From Erythrobacter sp. NAP1 (lineage in GTDB: Bacteria; Pseudomonadota; Alphaproteobacteria; Sphingomonadales; Sphingomonadaceae): a stretch of DNA of 64,000 bases. Below, piece after piece: positions 16,705 to 25,718 of the stretch. The DNA lies in contig NZ_CH672390.1 in the NCBI RefSeq assembly GCF_000152865.1, positions 2,645,468 through 2,709,467 on the forward strand, read 5' to 3'. How positions within the stretch are numbered: the stretch's first letter is position 1; the number at the start of each line of letters is the position of its first letter. The notes beneath the pieces are model-generated. The model saw nothing but the letters and a program-made list of their open reading frames with translations. It did no database searches and was not told the origin of the DNA. A program made the position numbers and the translations under genes.

Positions 16705-19485
16705 TTATTCAGGTTTTACCGCCGCAATGACCGGGCCAGTTTCGGGTGCTTGGTTGTCCCTGTTCTCAGGGACGAGACTTACGGTTCCGTAGCGAACCAC
16801 GTCTTCGTCGCGATTAAGTGTAAATTGCGAGCGGCCGTCGTTGAGGTTCACCTCACGGCGCACGCCGAGCGTCCTTGCCGTATCTTCATCCACTCGCAGG
16901 CGGTACTGGCCATAGGGCACGCGCTGGAACAGGAAGAACCCGTCGAATTCGCTGATTGCCTGTGCGATAACCGCCCCGCGATTGTCGACGAGCTCCAGGC
17001 GGACACCAGGCTGCTCAACACCGGACGAACTGCGAATGGTTCCTTCGACCTCGCCCGTGGGTGAGACAGCGAGCTCGATCTGCGCGACCACTCCGGGGCG
17101 CGGGGTCAGAACGATACCCTTCTCCGAAGGCGCCAGGAACGGATCGTCCAGCGAGGATGTATCGATGCCTACCAGCACTGGACGGAATGGTCGCAGGTCA
17201 TCGACGATCGCGCGGCCATTTTCGCCGGTAATCGCGTCCGTGCTGCGCAAGCCGGCTTCGACCATCACATCAGGCAGAACTTCTTCGCCCTCATCGCGGC
17301 GCGCATTGCCGTTATCGTCCCTGAACACGGTCACGGCCGCCTGGCCGCTACGAGCCAACTTGCTGCCCGTAACCCGAACACCGCCGGAGACCGGATCTGG
17401 GCCCAGGCTGAAAGCGAGTTGGACAGAAGCTCCGACTCCGCCACGTGACGTAACGAAGGCGTCACCGCGAAGCGAGAACTCCTCGAAGTTGTGCGTGTAG
17501 CCACCGGTCAGGCGGAATTCGTCGACCCGGGCCGTGTAGTCGATCTGTCCCTGCAGATCGGCGTCCTCCCCGATATCCATGTCGGCGCGCACGGTGACAC
17601 TCTCGAGGCCCTGCTCGCGGCCACCGGTAAGGAACGTGGCGTTGCCGCGCACACGGAAATCCTTGAAGCGCGCATTTGCAAGCAACCTCACCCGTGTCTC
17701 GTTCCGAGCTGGCGTAAGATCGCCTTCGGTTCGCTGCTGGTGGCTCAGTTGCGCGGATACAGCGAAGCGTCCCGCCGTGAGCGAGGTCGTCATTAGGAAT
17801 TCGTTAACCTTTGAGCCGTCCTTCAGCGCCGAATGGCTCACCTCCGCCTGCACGGGCAGCACGATCTTGCCCATCGCCAGCGAGGTCGAGAAGTTGAACC
17901 CGCCTCGATAGTCGATCTCACCCTCGGTGAATTCGCTCGTGAAGTCGCCAAATGCCACCAACGCATTCGCTCCGAAGTTGAAATTGCTTCCTATTCGGCC
18001 AAGCGCATTGGTTTCGAGGGCCGAACCGGCCCCGAATTCGTGTGCAGCGGCGATTTCTAGCTGCATGGCGCCAAATGTGCGCGCAACGGCGCCCTCCGCA
18101 AACCTGCGGCGCGCGCCATCTACGACTAGGCTTTGGATGCCGAGCGCGGCGCTGGTTCGTTCGTCGAGGCCGCGTTCGACCCCCATGCCCCAGCGCCAGG
18201 CCTGCGGGCCATCACGAATGCCCGTGCCGAGGTCAATCAGGTCCCGGTTTGTCTGGAGGATTCCAGCCCAATAGTAAGTCTCACCCGGCTCGATCTGGTT
18301 GAAGCCCACTGGAACCGATGTTCGGTCGCGGCGGATCTGTCCCTGAGGGCCGTAAAGCACGACCTCCAGGTCGTTTCGGCCAAAGAACAGCTCGACTTCA
18401 ATAAACTCGTATCGCCCGTCACCGCGATCGTCCTGGAAGGCGATCAGCTGGCCGTTACGATAAAGCTCTGCATCCCATCCTGCCGGCAGCGTGCCGCGCA
18501 ATGTGGTCGCAGAGAACCGGGATACCTGGCCCAGTGGACGGTTGCTGATGAAAGCACCCCGCCCGACGGCGGTTTGCCCCGTCAAACGCCCAGGGAGCGT
18601 TTCTACGTCACCTGCAGCAACCTGTGTGGCGCCGAGGGGACCCAAAAGACCGCCATCCGGGTCGTTGCGGTACGCGCGTAGGCGGACAGCCTGCGGGCTC
18701 AACTGATCATCGGTCGCGACGCGGGCAAAGTAGCTCGCACCCAGCGCCTCACCGGCAGCATAAAACTCTACACGGCCCTCGGCTCCATTGCGGCCACCCT
18801 CGCCCGCGCGAAACCCCGCCTGCGCGACGACATCGACCGACGGTGTGCGCCAAGGGCGATACTCCATTTCCGCACTGGGATACTGCGACAGATCGAAAGT
18901 TGCGGGTCGAGAGCGAAGTCGCGCCGCGCGACTTCTACGCTCGATGGCCTGCATGAAGGGAAGATCTTCGTCAGTTTCCAGTCTGACGATCGCGTTGAAG
19001 AGGTCGGGACGGAATTCAATGCCAAACCAACGAGACAGGGCATTTGTATCAACGCACCACCCTTCTGGGGTGTCATAAATGTCAGAGGACACCGGCGCAG
19101 CACCGGTGTTCACGTTTTGTACTGTACCAGAGTCTCGATCAAGCGTGAATTTCTGGTCCTCCGCGAACAACCAGCCAGTTGCGCGGCGCGACTCTTTGTC
19201 GATGCGAATGGGAAGATCGAGCGACTGAATGACATCGGCAAGATCAAGGCATACGCCGCGATCGGTTTGATAGCCGCGCACATCGTAATTCAACTTGAAG
19301 TTCTTGATGACGAGCTGAAGGAAGAGGAAATCGTCATCGGTGGCCTGCCAACCCGCCGAACCTGCAGTGGACTGCAAGGTTTCGGGCTGTTCCTGCGCCG
19401 ACGCAGGTGTTGCGCCCGAAAACGCACCAAGCGCCACCGCGAAAGTCGCGGCGGCGCTCAGGGTTTTTTGGCGCAGCGAGATCAT
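16705..19485 (-). CDS. Usher-like outer-membrane protein with C-terminal beta domains
   Basis: A 926-residue exported protein; the signal peptide ends at ASAQ (about residue 30). The N-terminal 180 residues form a mixed domain with two cysteines (RGVCLDLADV and EGWCVDT). A long beta-barrel-like middle contains RPLGQVSRFSATTLRGTLPAGWDAELYRNGQLI, a plug-like segment typical of fimbrial ushers, followed by many amphipathic strands. The end has VFRDDNGNARRDEGE and a carboxypeptidase-regulatory-like fold (GTIRSSSGVEQPGVRLELVD). It lies 30 bases behind a PapD-like chaperone and a DUF4402 subunit gene, which supports secretion and assembly of a surface fibre. Exact usher class is not certain. Confidence 0.75.
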   Translation of the reverse strand: MISLRQKTLSAAATFAVALGAFSGATPASAQEQPETLQSTAGSAGWQATDDDFLFLQLVIKNFKLNYDVRGYQTDRGVCLDLADVIQSLDLPIRIDKESRRATGWLFAEDQKFTLDRDSGTVQNVNTGAAPVSSDIYDTPEGWCVDTNALSRWFGIEFRPDLFNAIVRLETDEDLPFMQAIERRSRAARLRSRPATFDLSQYPSAEMEYRPWRTPSVDVVAQAGFRAGEGGRNGAEGRVEFYAAGEALGASYFARVATDDQLSPQAVRLRAYRNDPDGGLLGPLGATQVAAGDVETLPGRLTGQTAVGRGAFISNRPLGQVSRFSATTLRGTLPAGWDAELYRNGQLIAFQDDRGDGRYEFIEVELFFGRNDLEVVLYGPQGQIRRDRTSVPVGFNQIEPGETYYWAGILQTNRDLIDLGTGIRDGPQAWRWGMGVERGLDERTSAALGIQSLVVDGARRRFAEGAVARTFGAMQLEIAAAHEFGAGSALETNALGRIGSNFNFGANALVAFGDFTSEFTEGEIDYRGGFNFSTSLAMGKIVLPVQAEVSHSALKDGSKVNEFLMTTSLTAGRFAVSAQLSHQQRTEGDLTPARNETRVRLLANARFKDFRVRGNATFLTGGREQGLESVTVRADMDIGEDADLQGQIDYTARVDEFRLTGGYTHNFEEFSLRGDAFVTSRGGVGASVQLAFSLGPDPVSGGVRVTGSKLARSGQAAVTVFRDDNGNARRDEGEEVLPDVMVEAGLRSTDAITGENGRAIVDDLRPFRPVLVGIDTSSLDDPFLAPSEKGIVLTPRPGVVAQIELAVSPTGEVEGTIRSSSGVEQPGVRLELVDNRGAVIAQAISEFDGFFLFQRVPYGQYRLRVDEDTARTLGVRREVNLNDGRSQFTLNRDEDVVRYGTVSLVPENRDNQAPETGPVIAAVKPE

Positions 19486-19515
19486 GATTAGCTATCCAGG
19501 CTCGTTCGCGAGGCC

Positions 19516-20352
19516 CTAGCCGATGAAGCTATCGATCGCGGCGATCAGCCCGCCGCCGGCATTTGGCATCTCGCGATACTCGATGCGCAGCTGGCCGCGA
19601 AAACTGGCTGCCTGCTCGGGCGTGAGGCGAACTCGAACTTCGCGCTCGTTGACTTCGGGATAAACAGCCAGGCCGCGCAAATTGAGAAGCGGCTCGTCCA
19701 GTCCTGGCTTGGTCACTTGAAGGACACCGTAGGTCGAGCTGTCGCCCGCGCGATTGATTGTCAGTGTGAGTTCCGGACCATCGGGCCCATCGACAAGCGT
19801 CGGCTGAGACAGCGCAACTTGTGCCTCCACCCGGCCGTGCCGCACAATAATTGGAATAGTGACACCGTAGATCGGGATGAGTTGGATCGAAACGCCTTCA
19901 CCGGGCTGCGCCTCATCGGCTACCGCGCGCGTGCGCGGGATCGCCTTGAACGACATATGCACCCGGTATTCCCCATCGGGAAGATCCGCTCCGGGGCGCG
20001 CCGCGAGACGCACGGCCTGCGGCTGGCCCGGCGGAAGCGTGATACGGCGGGGCGCATAGCGGATCATGCCCAGCGCCGCCTCTTCTGCCGAGTTGGCATC
20101 GGTCTTTTCAACCGGCTCGAGCCGGCCATTGTCGAGCATCCGGCGAAGCTCAAGTCCGATGCGGTACGTCGCTTCTTCTGTGCCGATATTGCTCAGGATA
20201 ACTTCGGTCCCGCGTGATCCATCGAGAATTACGCGCGTTGGAGCGACAAGAAGGTCGCCCTGCGCCTGGCTTGGCGTAGCCAAAGCGAGCGTCGAGAAAG
20301 CAGCCATCGCCGCGCTCCCTTTCGCCAATTTCCGAAGTGTTTTGAATGACAT
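19516..20352 (-). CDS. PapD-like periplasmic pilus chaperone
   Basis: A 278-residue protein with a signal peptide ending at PSQAQG (about residue 31). Two immunoglobulin-like domains follow: LLVAPTRVILDGSRGTEVILSNIG at the start of domain 1, with ITLPPGQPQAVRLAAR in the region that binds subunits, and a shorter domain 2 (RVRLTPEQAASFRGQLRIEY near the end). The family caps fimbrial subunits by donor-strand complementation and delivers them to an usher. Its place between the DUF4402 gene and the usher-like gene fits this role. Confidence 0.85.
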   Translation of the reverse strand: MSFKTLRKLAKGSAAMAAFSTLALATPSQAQGDLLVAPTRVILDGSRGTEVILSNIGTEEATYRIGLELRRMLDNGRLEPVEKTDANSAEEAALGMIRYAPRRITLPPGQPQAVRLAARPGADLPDGEYRVHMSFKAIPRTRAVADEAQPGEGVSIQLIPIYGVTIPIIVRHGRVEAQVALSQPTLVDGPDGPELTLTINRAGDSSTYGVLQVTKPGLDEPLLNLRGLAVYPEVNEREVRVRLTPEQAASFRGQLRIEYREMPNAGGGLIAAIDSFIG

Positions 20353-20484
20353 TTCTTATTGACTCCCTGATGCAGGGACGAGTGCACAAAGCGCACGGAC
20401 CCGCGTATTTTCACGGATCTTGGTAAGCGATCAGGGTTAAGAAGGCTTAAACTCAGGCTAACTGGGTCCTTCGCGAAAATAGCA

Positions 20485-20514
20485 GAGCCGCGCTCTCGGG
20501 GGAGAGCGCGGCTC
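20485..20514 (-). terminator. Strong hairpin between DUF4402 subunit and chaperone genes
   Basis: Arms GAGCCGCGCTCTC (20485-20497) and GAGAGCGCGGCTC (20502-20514) pair perfectly over 13 bases with a four-base loop. On the minus strand it is followed by TGCTATTTT, a weak T tract. It lies about 45 bases after the subunit stop, so it may partly terminate transcription or protect the subunit mRNA 3' end. Confidence 0.7.
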
Positions 20515-20558
20515 GAACCGATATCTCTGCCTGCGCCCTGGAGCGCAGCCCGTGAGAC

Positions 20559-21098
20559 TTACGAGTATTCGACCGAAACGTCGAACGAACCCGAGAAAAC
20601 GCCTGCGGCTTCAGTGCCGTCGAGGTTGATGGTGCCACCAACGTCGAAAGTCGCGTTGCCGGTGCCGTCGAGGCCAACTTCCGGGCCGCTTGCACCATTT
20701 TCGCTCGAGGTGAATGTGCCGAGCTCGATTGTGTGCTCTGCAGCGGTTGCAAGCGTGTAATCGGGGTGACGCAGTTCAACACCCGCACCCGGGAGGCTGA
20801 TCGTCACGGCCTTGTTTGCGGTGCCCTCTACCGAGAAAGCTGCAACGCTGGTCGTGCCCGAGCAAACGATATCGGCCGCGGTGCAATCGACCGAACCGTC
20901 GCTTTCGATGGTAACCGTGCCGGCACCGGTCACAACCATGGTGCCGAAGTCGAGTGCTGCGTCGTTATTGAGGATCAGTGCGTCAAGCACCTCTGCGGTG
21001 GCGTCTGCGGTTGCAGTATCTGCGTGAGCCGCGGTGCCCATGCCCAGAGCAGCGAACATGGCGATGCCAGCTGCGCCGAAACGAATGGTCTTGGTCAT
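20559..21098 (-). CDS. DUF4402-family exported fibre subunit candidate
   Basis: A 179-residue protein. The signal peptide ends AHA-D at residue 26. The mature part is all beta, rich in Ala, Thr and Gly, with the DUF4402 start LDFGTMVV and one cysteine pair (C72, C79), and ends in SGSFDVSVEYS. Its size, exported nature and place ahead of a PapD-like chaperone and usher-like gene make it the likely structural subunit of a surface fibre. ATG 21098 follows GAAGGAC and starts the signal peptide; a longer reading is not supported. The spacing and hairpin behind it suggest high expression. Confidence 0.8.
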   Translation of the reverse strand: MTKTIRFGAAGIAMFAALGMGTAAHADTATADATAEVLDALILNNDAALDFGTMVVTGAGTVTIESDGSVDCTAADIVCSGTTSVAAFSVEGTANKAVTISLPGAGVELRHPDYTLATAAEHTIELGTFTSSENGASGPEVGLDGTGNATFDVGGTINLDGTEAAGVFSGSFDVSVEYS

Positions 21099-21342
21099 TA
21101 TAAGTCCTTCCAAGCGTGGTCTATTCCCGATGCACGCATGTTCGATAAGCAACCCGAATCGCTTGAGCCGAATCATGCCTGCCGAACGGGTTGGTCACCC
21201 CGCTCGCCTCACTTAGGTAGGATTACCCAGTTCCTCTTTCGTTTTCGGAAAAGGTTAATGGCCGCGCAAGATTTGCGGCGCGAGTGCCAAAAATGCCTGA
21301 TTTTCCGGGCTTTCCGGACGGCTTACCGGTTGGAAAAACCCA

Positions 21343-22329
21343 TTAAATATCGCCGCCAGTGAGGCGCTGACAAAGCATGTCGAGCTGGTCGAGCGAGCCA
21401 TACTTGATCGTGATTGCGCCAGATTTGGGGTCTGCATCAGCCTTGATCCGCACGGTGAGGCCCAAAAACTCTTCAAGATGGCGCTGGACCGCGACGATGT
21501 CGGCATTCTCATGCTCTGCCTTCGGATGCGCCTTTGCGCTAGCTGCCCCGGCCTTAACGCCCTTGGAGACTGTGCGAACAAGCTTCTCGATCTCGCGCAC
21601 CGACAAATTGTCATTGACCGCTTTGGCGGCGAGGTTTGCCGCGTCGTCCTGACCGATGAGCGCACGCGCATGGCCCATAGAAAGACGACCATTCTCGACG
21701 AGATCCAGAACATCCTCTGGCAAACCGAGAAGCCTTTGAAGATTGGCAACATGGCTGCGCGATTTCTCGACCATCTTGGCGATCTCAGCCTGGGTCATCC
21801 CCTCGTCCCCGCTAAGCCTCTGATATGCCCGTGCTTCTTCAACTGGATTGAGATCTTCGCGCTGCAAATTCTCTATCAGGGCCAGCGCTATCACTTCGCG
21901 CTCGGACAATTCTCTGACAAGTGCTGGAATCTCGTGCAGGCGAGCTTTTTGCGCAGCACGCCAACGCCTTTCGCCCGCAACGAGCTGATATCGTCCTGCC
22001 CCGTGTGGGCGAACAATAATTGGCTGGATAACGCCCCGCGTCGAGATGGAGGCGGCAAGCTCGTCGAGGGCAGTCTCATCAAAGTGCTTGCGAGGATTAC
22101 CCGGGAGAGGCTCAATCTTGGCGATCGGCAGCACTTTCAGCGGGGAAGCGGCAACAGCTTCCTCCGATCCTATCTGAAGGGCCGCAACTTCCGAATCGCT
22201 TCGAACCAGAGGTTCCTCTCGCTTGGTTTCACCCAAAAGGGCCCCTAGCCCTTTGCCGAGTTTCTTCTTGCGATCGGCGGGGCTGCGTTGCGGGACGGAG
22301 AAACGAATGGGGTCTGATGGCTTGCTCAT
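21343..22329 (-). CDS. parB: Chromosome-partitioning protein ParB
   Basis: A 328-residue CTP-binding DNA clamp that loads at parS and organises the origin region. The N-terminal ParB domain carries QLVAGERRWRAAQKA (the GERRxRA CTP/phosphate motif, about residues 112-126), and a helix-turn-helix follows (MTQAEIAKMVEKSRSHVANLQRLL, about 175-200). The C-terminal dimer domain ends the protein. Its start overlaps the parA stop by 4 bases (ATGA). Four parS-like sites lie within 4 kb upstream. Confidence 0.97.
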   Translation of the reverse strand: MSKPSDPIRFSVPQRSPADRKKKLGKGLGALLGETKREEPLVRSDSEVAALQIGSEEAVAASPLKVLPIAKIEPLPGNPRKHFDETALDELAASISTRGVIQPIIVRPHGAGRYQLVAGERRWRAAQKARLHEIPALVRELSEREVIALALIENLQREDLNPVEEARAYQRLSGDEGMTQAEIAKMVEKSRSHVANLQRLLGLPEDVLDLVENGRLSMGHARALIGQDDAANLAAKAVNDNLSVREIEKLVRTVSKGVKAGAASAKAHPKAEHENADIVAVQRHLEEFLGLTVRIKADADPKSGAITIKYGSLDQLDMLCQRLTGGDI

Positions 22330-23168
22330 GCAGCCTTCCTTTCAGGAGGGAATCGCCCGATCAACTCACGCGCAAGCGCAATGTAAGCGCGGCTGCCGGC
22401 ACAGGAATGATCGTAAACAAGCGCGGGCAGCCCGTGGCTGGGAGCCTCGGAAAGCCGCACGTTGCGAGGGATGACCGTTTCGAAGACCAATCCACCGAGG
22501 CAATCGCGAACATCTTCCGAAACTTGATCGGTGAGACGGTTCCGACGGTCGTACATCGTTAGGACGACCCCGATGATATCAAGCGTTGGGTTGAACCGCT
22601 GCTGCACCTGCTCAACGGTCTTGAGAAGCTGACTAAGTCCCTCAAGAGCAAAGAATTCACACTGCAGGGGCACCATCAATGTGTCAGCGGCACACAGAGC
22701 ATTAAGGGTCAAAAGTCCAAGGGAGGGCGGGCAGTCGATGAAACACACTTCATGACCACCATGGTTGCTCAGAGCGGTACGCAACCGCGCAGTCCGCTCT
22801 TCGACGGAGACAAGCTCAACCTCCGCACCGCTCAGATCGACGGTGGCAGGAACGATATCGAGGCCGGGAATACTTGTCGGGACAATCGAATCGACCAATG
22901 GCACTTCGTCTACCAAGAGATCATAGCTGGAAATGTCGCGTGCATCCGCACCAACACCCAGACCAGTTGATGCATTGCCCTGGGGGTCGAGATCGATCAG
23001 CAGCGTGCGCCATCCTGTCGCTGCCATTGCCGTCGCCATATTGATTGCGGTCGTGGTCTTGCCCACCCCGCCCTTCTGGTTCGCAATCGCAATCGTTAGC
23101 ATAGGGCGCTTCCCAATTTGCCCGTTCAGACGGGCGGTTTCATCATACTCGGCACGTTCGGAGCTCAT
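22326..23168 (-). CDS. parA: Chromosome-partitioning ATPase ParA
   Basis: A 280-residue ATPase that drives segregation of ParB-parS complexes. The deviant Walker A motif KGGVGKTTTAINMA has its signature lysine at residue 32, and LLIDLDPQGNAS and VCFIDCPPSLG follow. The longer start at 23168 overlaps the rsmG stop (ATGA); an ATG at 23102 (MLTIAIANQKGG) gives the more usual N-terminus, and either could be used. Confidence 0.97.
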   Translation of the reverse strand: MSSERAEYDETARLNGQIGKRPMLTIAIANQKGGVGKTTTAINMATAMAATGWRTLLIDLDPQGNASTGLGVGADARDISSYDLLVDEVPLVDSIVPTSIPGLDIVPATVDLSGAEVELVSVEERTARLRTALSNHGGHEVCFIDCPPSLGLLTLNALCAADTLMVPLQCEFFALEGLSQLLKTVEQVQQRFNPTLDIIGVVLTMYDRRNRLTDQVSEDVRDCLGGLVFETVIPRNVRLSEAPSHGLPALVYDHSCAGSRAYIALARELIGRFPPERKAA

Positions 23169-23806
23169 TTACTCACGATGATACCCGCCTCATCATCGGT
23201 CAACGAATGTTTCACGTGAAACATCTTCCGAATCGCAGGTTTAGCCTGAGATAATTCGTGCTCTGCGGAGCGCCCTTTGGGCAAGAGGTAGCGTGTTCGC
23301 TTTGTGGAGAAGGGTGCGGATAACGCGATGAGTTTGTCCAAGGACGCAAATGCGCGTGCCGAAATGACCCAACTTTCGAATGGACTAACGCGCTCAAGGC
23401 GCTGGCCCTCTATCCTGCAGTTTTTGAGACCGAGCCGGGTGACGCAGTCCTCCAGAAACTCCACGCGCCGGCCACGGGACTCGACGAGAACGACATCGAT
23501 TTTGGGGCAAAGGATCGCAATTACGAGGCCGGGAAGCCCAGGCCCGGTGCCAAGATCCAACCATGGGCCTGGTGCACCATCCCCATATGTTTCACGTGGA
23601 ACATGCTCCAATAGCTGCGCACTGTCAGCAATATGGCGCTCCCAAAGCTGTTCTTCGCTGGGTTTGCTGATCAGGTTTTGTTGTTGGTTTTCAGCGAGAA
23701 GCAGGCCTGCATATTCGTGAAGCCGCCCAACGGCGCGGTCGTCAGCCCAACTTTCCACATAAGCGCGAGCGTCCGCTTCGCCCGCTATCCTTCGACGCTC
23801 GCTCAC
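23165..23806 (-). CDS. rsmG: 16S rRNA (guanine527-N7)-methyltransferase RsmG
   Basis: A 213-residue SAM-dependent enzyme that methylates G527 of 16S rRNA. The SAM motif [18 protein letters not shown] is at about residues 85-102, followed by [23 protein letters not shown]. The start is a GTG that overlaps the mnmG stop (GTGA). Two parS-like sites lie inside the gene; the 3' one encodes the residues MFHVKHS and the other FHVEH-like codons read as VPRET. Confidence 0.96.
   Translation of the reverse strand: MSERRRIAGEADARAYVESWADDRAVGRLHEYAGLLLAENQQQNLISKPSEEQLWERHIADSAQLLEHVPRETYGDGAPGPWLDLGTGPGLPGLVIAILCPKIDVVLVESRGRRVEFLEDCVTRLGLKNCRIEGQRLERVSPFESWVISARAFASLDKLIALSAPFSTKRTRYLLPKGRSAEHELSQAKPAIRKMFHVKHSLTDDEAGIIVSK
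23208..23223. promoter_or_regulatory. parS centromere site 1
   Basis: The sequence TGTTTCACGTGAAACA is the exact 16-bp palindromic ParB-binding consensus. It lies inside the 3' end of rsmG. Confidence 0.95.
23588..23603. promoter_or_regulatory. parS centromere site 2
   Basis: TGTTTCACGTGGAACA differs from the parS consensus at one position, a known natural variant. It lies inside rsmG, 365 bases from site 1. Confidence 0.9.
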
Positions 23807-25656
23807 GCCGCACGTCGCCAGCGACGGGCGTGGACCAAGAGCGCCGACAATGCCGCAGGAGTCACGCCAGGCACCCTCCCCGCAGCTGCCAAAGTTGTTG
23901 GTGCAGCAGATGATAGACGTTCAACCATCTCATTCGAGAGGCCCGGCACTTCCCCATAGGGGAAATCGCTCGCCAGAGGGAGCTCTTCGCTTGCCCGCAA
24001 ATCGCGCAACTCCGCTTCTTGCCGCGCGAGATAAGGGGCGTATGCGGCATCCTCAGCCATTTCCTCGAGGATCTGCCGATCCTCCAAGGTCGCATCAGGG
24101 AGCCATGGCCGAAGAGTATCGATCGTCACCCCGTCGTGGCGCAACCATTCTTCGATCGTCTTCTCTCCCCCATCGCGTCGAACGTTCAAACCTGCATCTG
24201 CAAGTTCGCGAGCACGAATCGACAAGGAAAAAGCCTCCATCACGGTCGTTTGCGAAGACTGTCGCTCCGAGAACCACTTTGCTCGATCGTCACCGATGCA
24301 ACCAGCTTCAAGGCCGAGCCCCGTCAAGCGCGAAGATGCGTTGTTGGCGCGCAGCCGCAAACGATACTCAGCTCGAGAGGTAAGCATTCGATAAGGCTCG
24401 CTCACGCCCTGCAAAGTAAGATCATCAATCATCACCGCGATGTAAGAATTGGCCCTGTTGAGCGCGGGCGCCATCGCCCCAAGCGCCGAAGCCGCAGCCT
24501 CAAGACCCGCCACAAGGCCCTGAGCAGCCGCCTCTTCGTAGCCAGTTGTGCCGTTGATTTGCCCTGCACAGTAAAGGCCCGGGATTGCACGAAGCTGAAG
24601 ATCGGGGGTGAGCGCGCGGGGATCGATGTGATCGTATTCGACGGCGTAACCCGGCACAGCCATTTCTACGGACGCCAAGCCAGGCATTGCCCGAAGCATC
24701 GCCTGCTGCACATCAACCGGCAGCGAGGTGCTAATTCCATTCGGATACACCAGATGGGTCCCCAACCCTTCTGGCTCGAGGAACACCTGGTGGCCGTCAC
24801 GATCGCCAAATCGATGGATCTTATCCTCGATTGACGGGCAATATCGCGGTCCAGCGGCATCGATTGCTCCGGAAAACAGCGGTGACCGGTCGAGATTGTC
24901 GCGGATGATGTCGTGCGCGACCTGCGTCGTGCGCGTGATCGCACAGAAAACCTGAGGGTTTTGTCGCTCTTTCGTCAGGGGCGACATGGTCCAACTCTCG
25001 TCATCCGAAGGTTGTTCTTCGAGCTGTGACCAATCGATTGTGCGTCCGTCCAACCGCGGGGGCGTGCCGGTCTTGAGCCTAGCCATGGGTAGGTCGGCAC
25101 TGCGCAATTGCGCTGCCAACCGCGTTGCCGCGTTTTCGCCTATTCGGCCGCCCTCGAAACGCTCTTCGCCGCGGAATAGTACGCCGCCTAGGAATGTTCC
25201 GGTGCAAAGGATCACTCGCGGTGCCTGAAGCAAGGTGCCATCGGCCAGTTCGAGGCCTGCGACAGCGCCGCCCTTGATCGACAAGGCGGCCGCCTCACCT
25301 TCCACAAGCGTCAAGTTTCGTTGTTGCCTGGCGATCTGTTGGACCGCTGCCTTGAACATGACCCGGTCAGCTTGAACGCGAGGTCCCCAAACCGCGCTTC
25401 CTTTAGAGCGGTTGAGCATCCGATAGTGGATGGCCCCCGCGTCTGCGGCTATCCCTATAACGCCGTCGAGGGCGTCCACCTCGCGAACGAGGTGCCCCTT
25501 ACCAAGGCCGCCAATGGCAGGGTTGCAGCTCATGGCCCCAACCGCTTCGAGGTCAAAACTGACGAGCCCCGTGCGCGCGCCCATTCGCGCTGCGGCGCAG
25601 GCCGCTTCGACACCGGCGTGCCCGCCGCCAATCACCAAGACATCAAATTCATGCAT
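23803..25656 (-). CDS. mnmG: tRNA 5-carboxymethylaminomethyluridine synthase subunit MnmG
   Basis: A 617-residue FAD protein that acts with MnmE to modify the wobble uridine of several tRNAs. The FAD motif [19 protein letters not shown] is at about residues 7-25, and the family signatures [18 protein letters not shown] and [17 protein letters not shown] are present. ATG 25656 is chosen because [15 protein letters not shown] is the conserved start; an ATG at 25722 overlapping the mnmE stop would add 22 residues that read across a parS site. Confidence 0.97.
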   Translation of the reverse strand: MHEFDVLVIGGGHAGVEAACAAARMGARTGLVSFDLEAVGAMSCNPAIGGLGKGHLVREVDALDGVIGIAADAGAIHYRMLNRSKGSAVWGPRVQADRVMFKAAVQQIARQQRNLTLVEGEAAALSIKGGAVAGLELADGTLLQAPRVILCTGTFLGGVLFRGEERFEGGRIGENAATRLAAQLRSADLPMARLKTGTPPRLDGRTIDWSQLEEQPSDDESWTMSPLTKERQNPQVFCAITRTTQVAHDIIRDNLDRSPLFSGAIDAAGPRYCPSIEDKIHRFGDRDGHQVFLEPEGLGTHLVYPNGISTSLPVDVQQAMLRAMPGLASVEMAVPGYAVEYDHIDPRALTPDLQLRAIPGLYCAGQINGTTGYEEAAAQGLVAGLEAAASALGAMAPALNRANSYIAVMIDDLTLQGVSEPYRMLTSRAEYRLRLRANNASSRLTGLGLEAGCIGDDRAKWFSERQSSQTTVMEAFSLSIRARELADAGLNVRRDGGEKTIEEWLRHDGVTIDTLRPWLPDATLEDRQILEEMAEDAAYAPYLARQEAELRDLRASEELPLASDFPYGEVPGLSNEMVERLSSAAPTTLAAAGRVPGVTPAALSALLVHARRWRRAA

Positions 25657-25695
25657 GCGGGGGCAAATAGGACTTCGCCCCTCAATCGTCAAAGC

Positions 25696-25711
25696 TGTTT
25701 CACGTGAAACA
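25696..25711. promoter_or_regulatory. parS centromere site 3
   Basis: TGTTTCACGTGAAACA, an exact parS consensus, lies in the short mnmE-mnmG junction just upstream of the favoured mnmG start. Confidence 0.95.
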
Positions 25712-25718
25712 CCGCCGC

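Noticed and set aside
20437..20450. TTAA-N6-TTAA between the DUF4402 and chaperone genes, similar to a CtrA site
   Set aside because: The CtrA consensus has a seven-base spacer; this one has six and lies inside an apparent operon.
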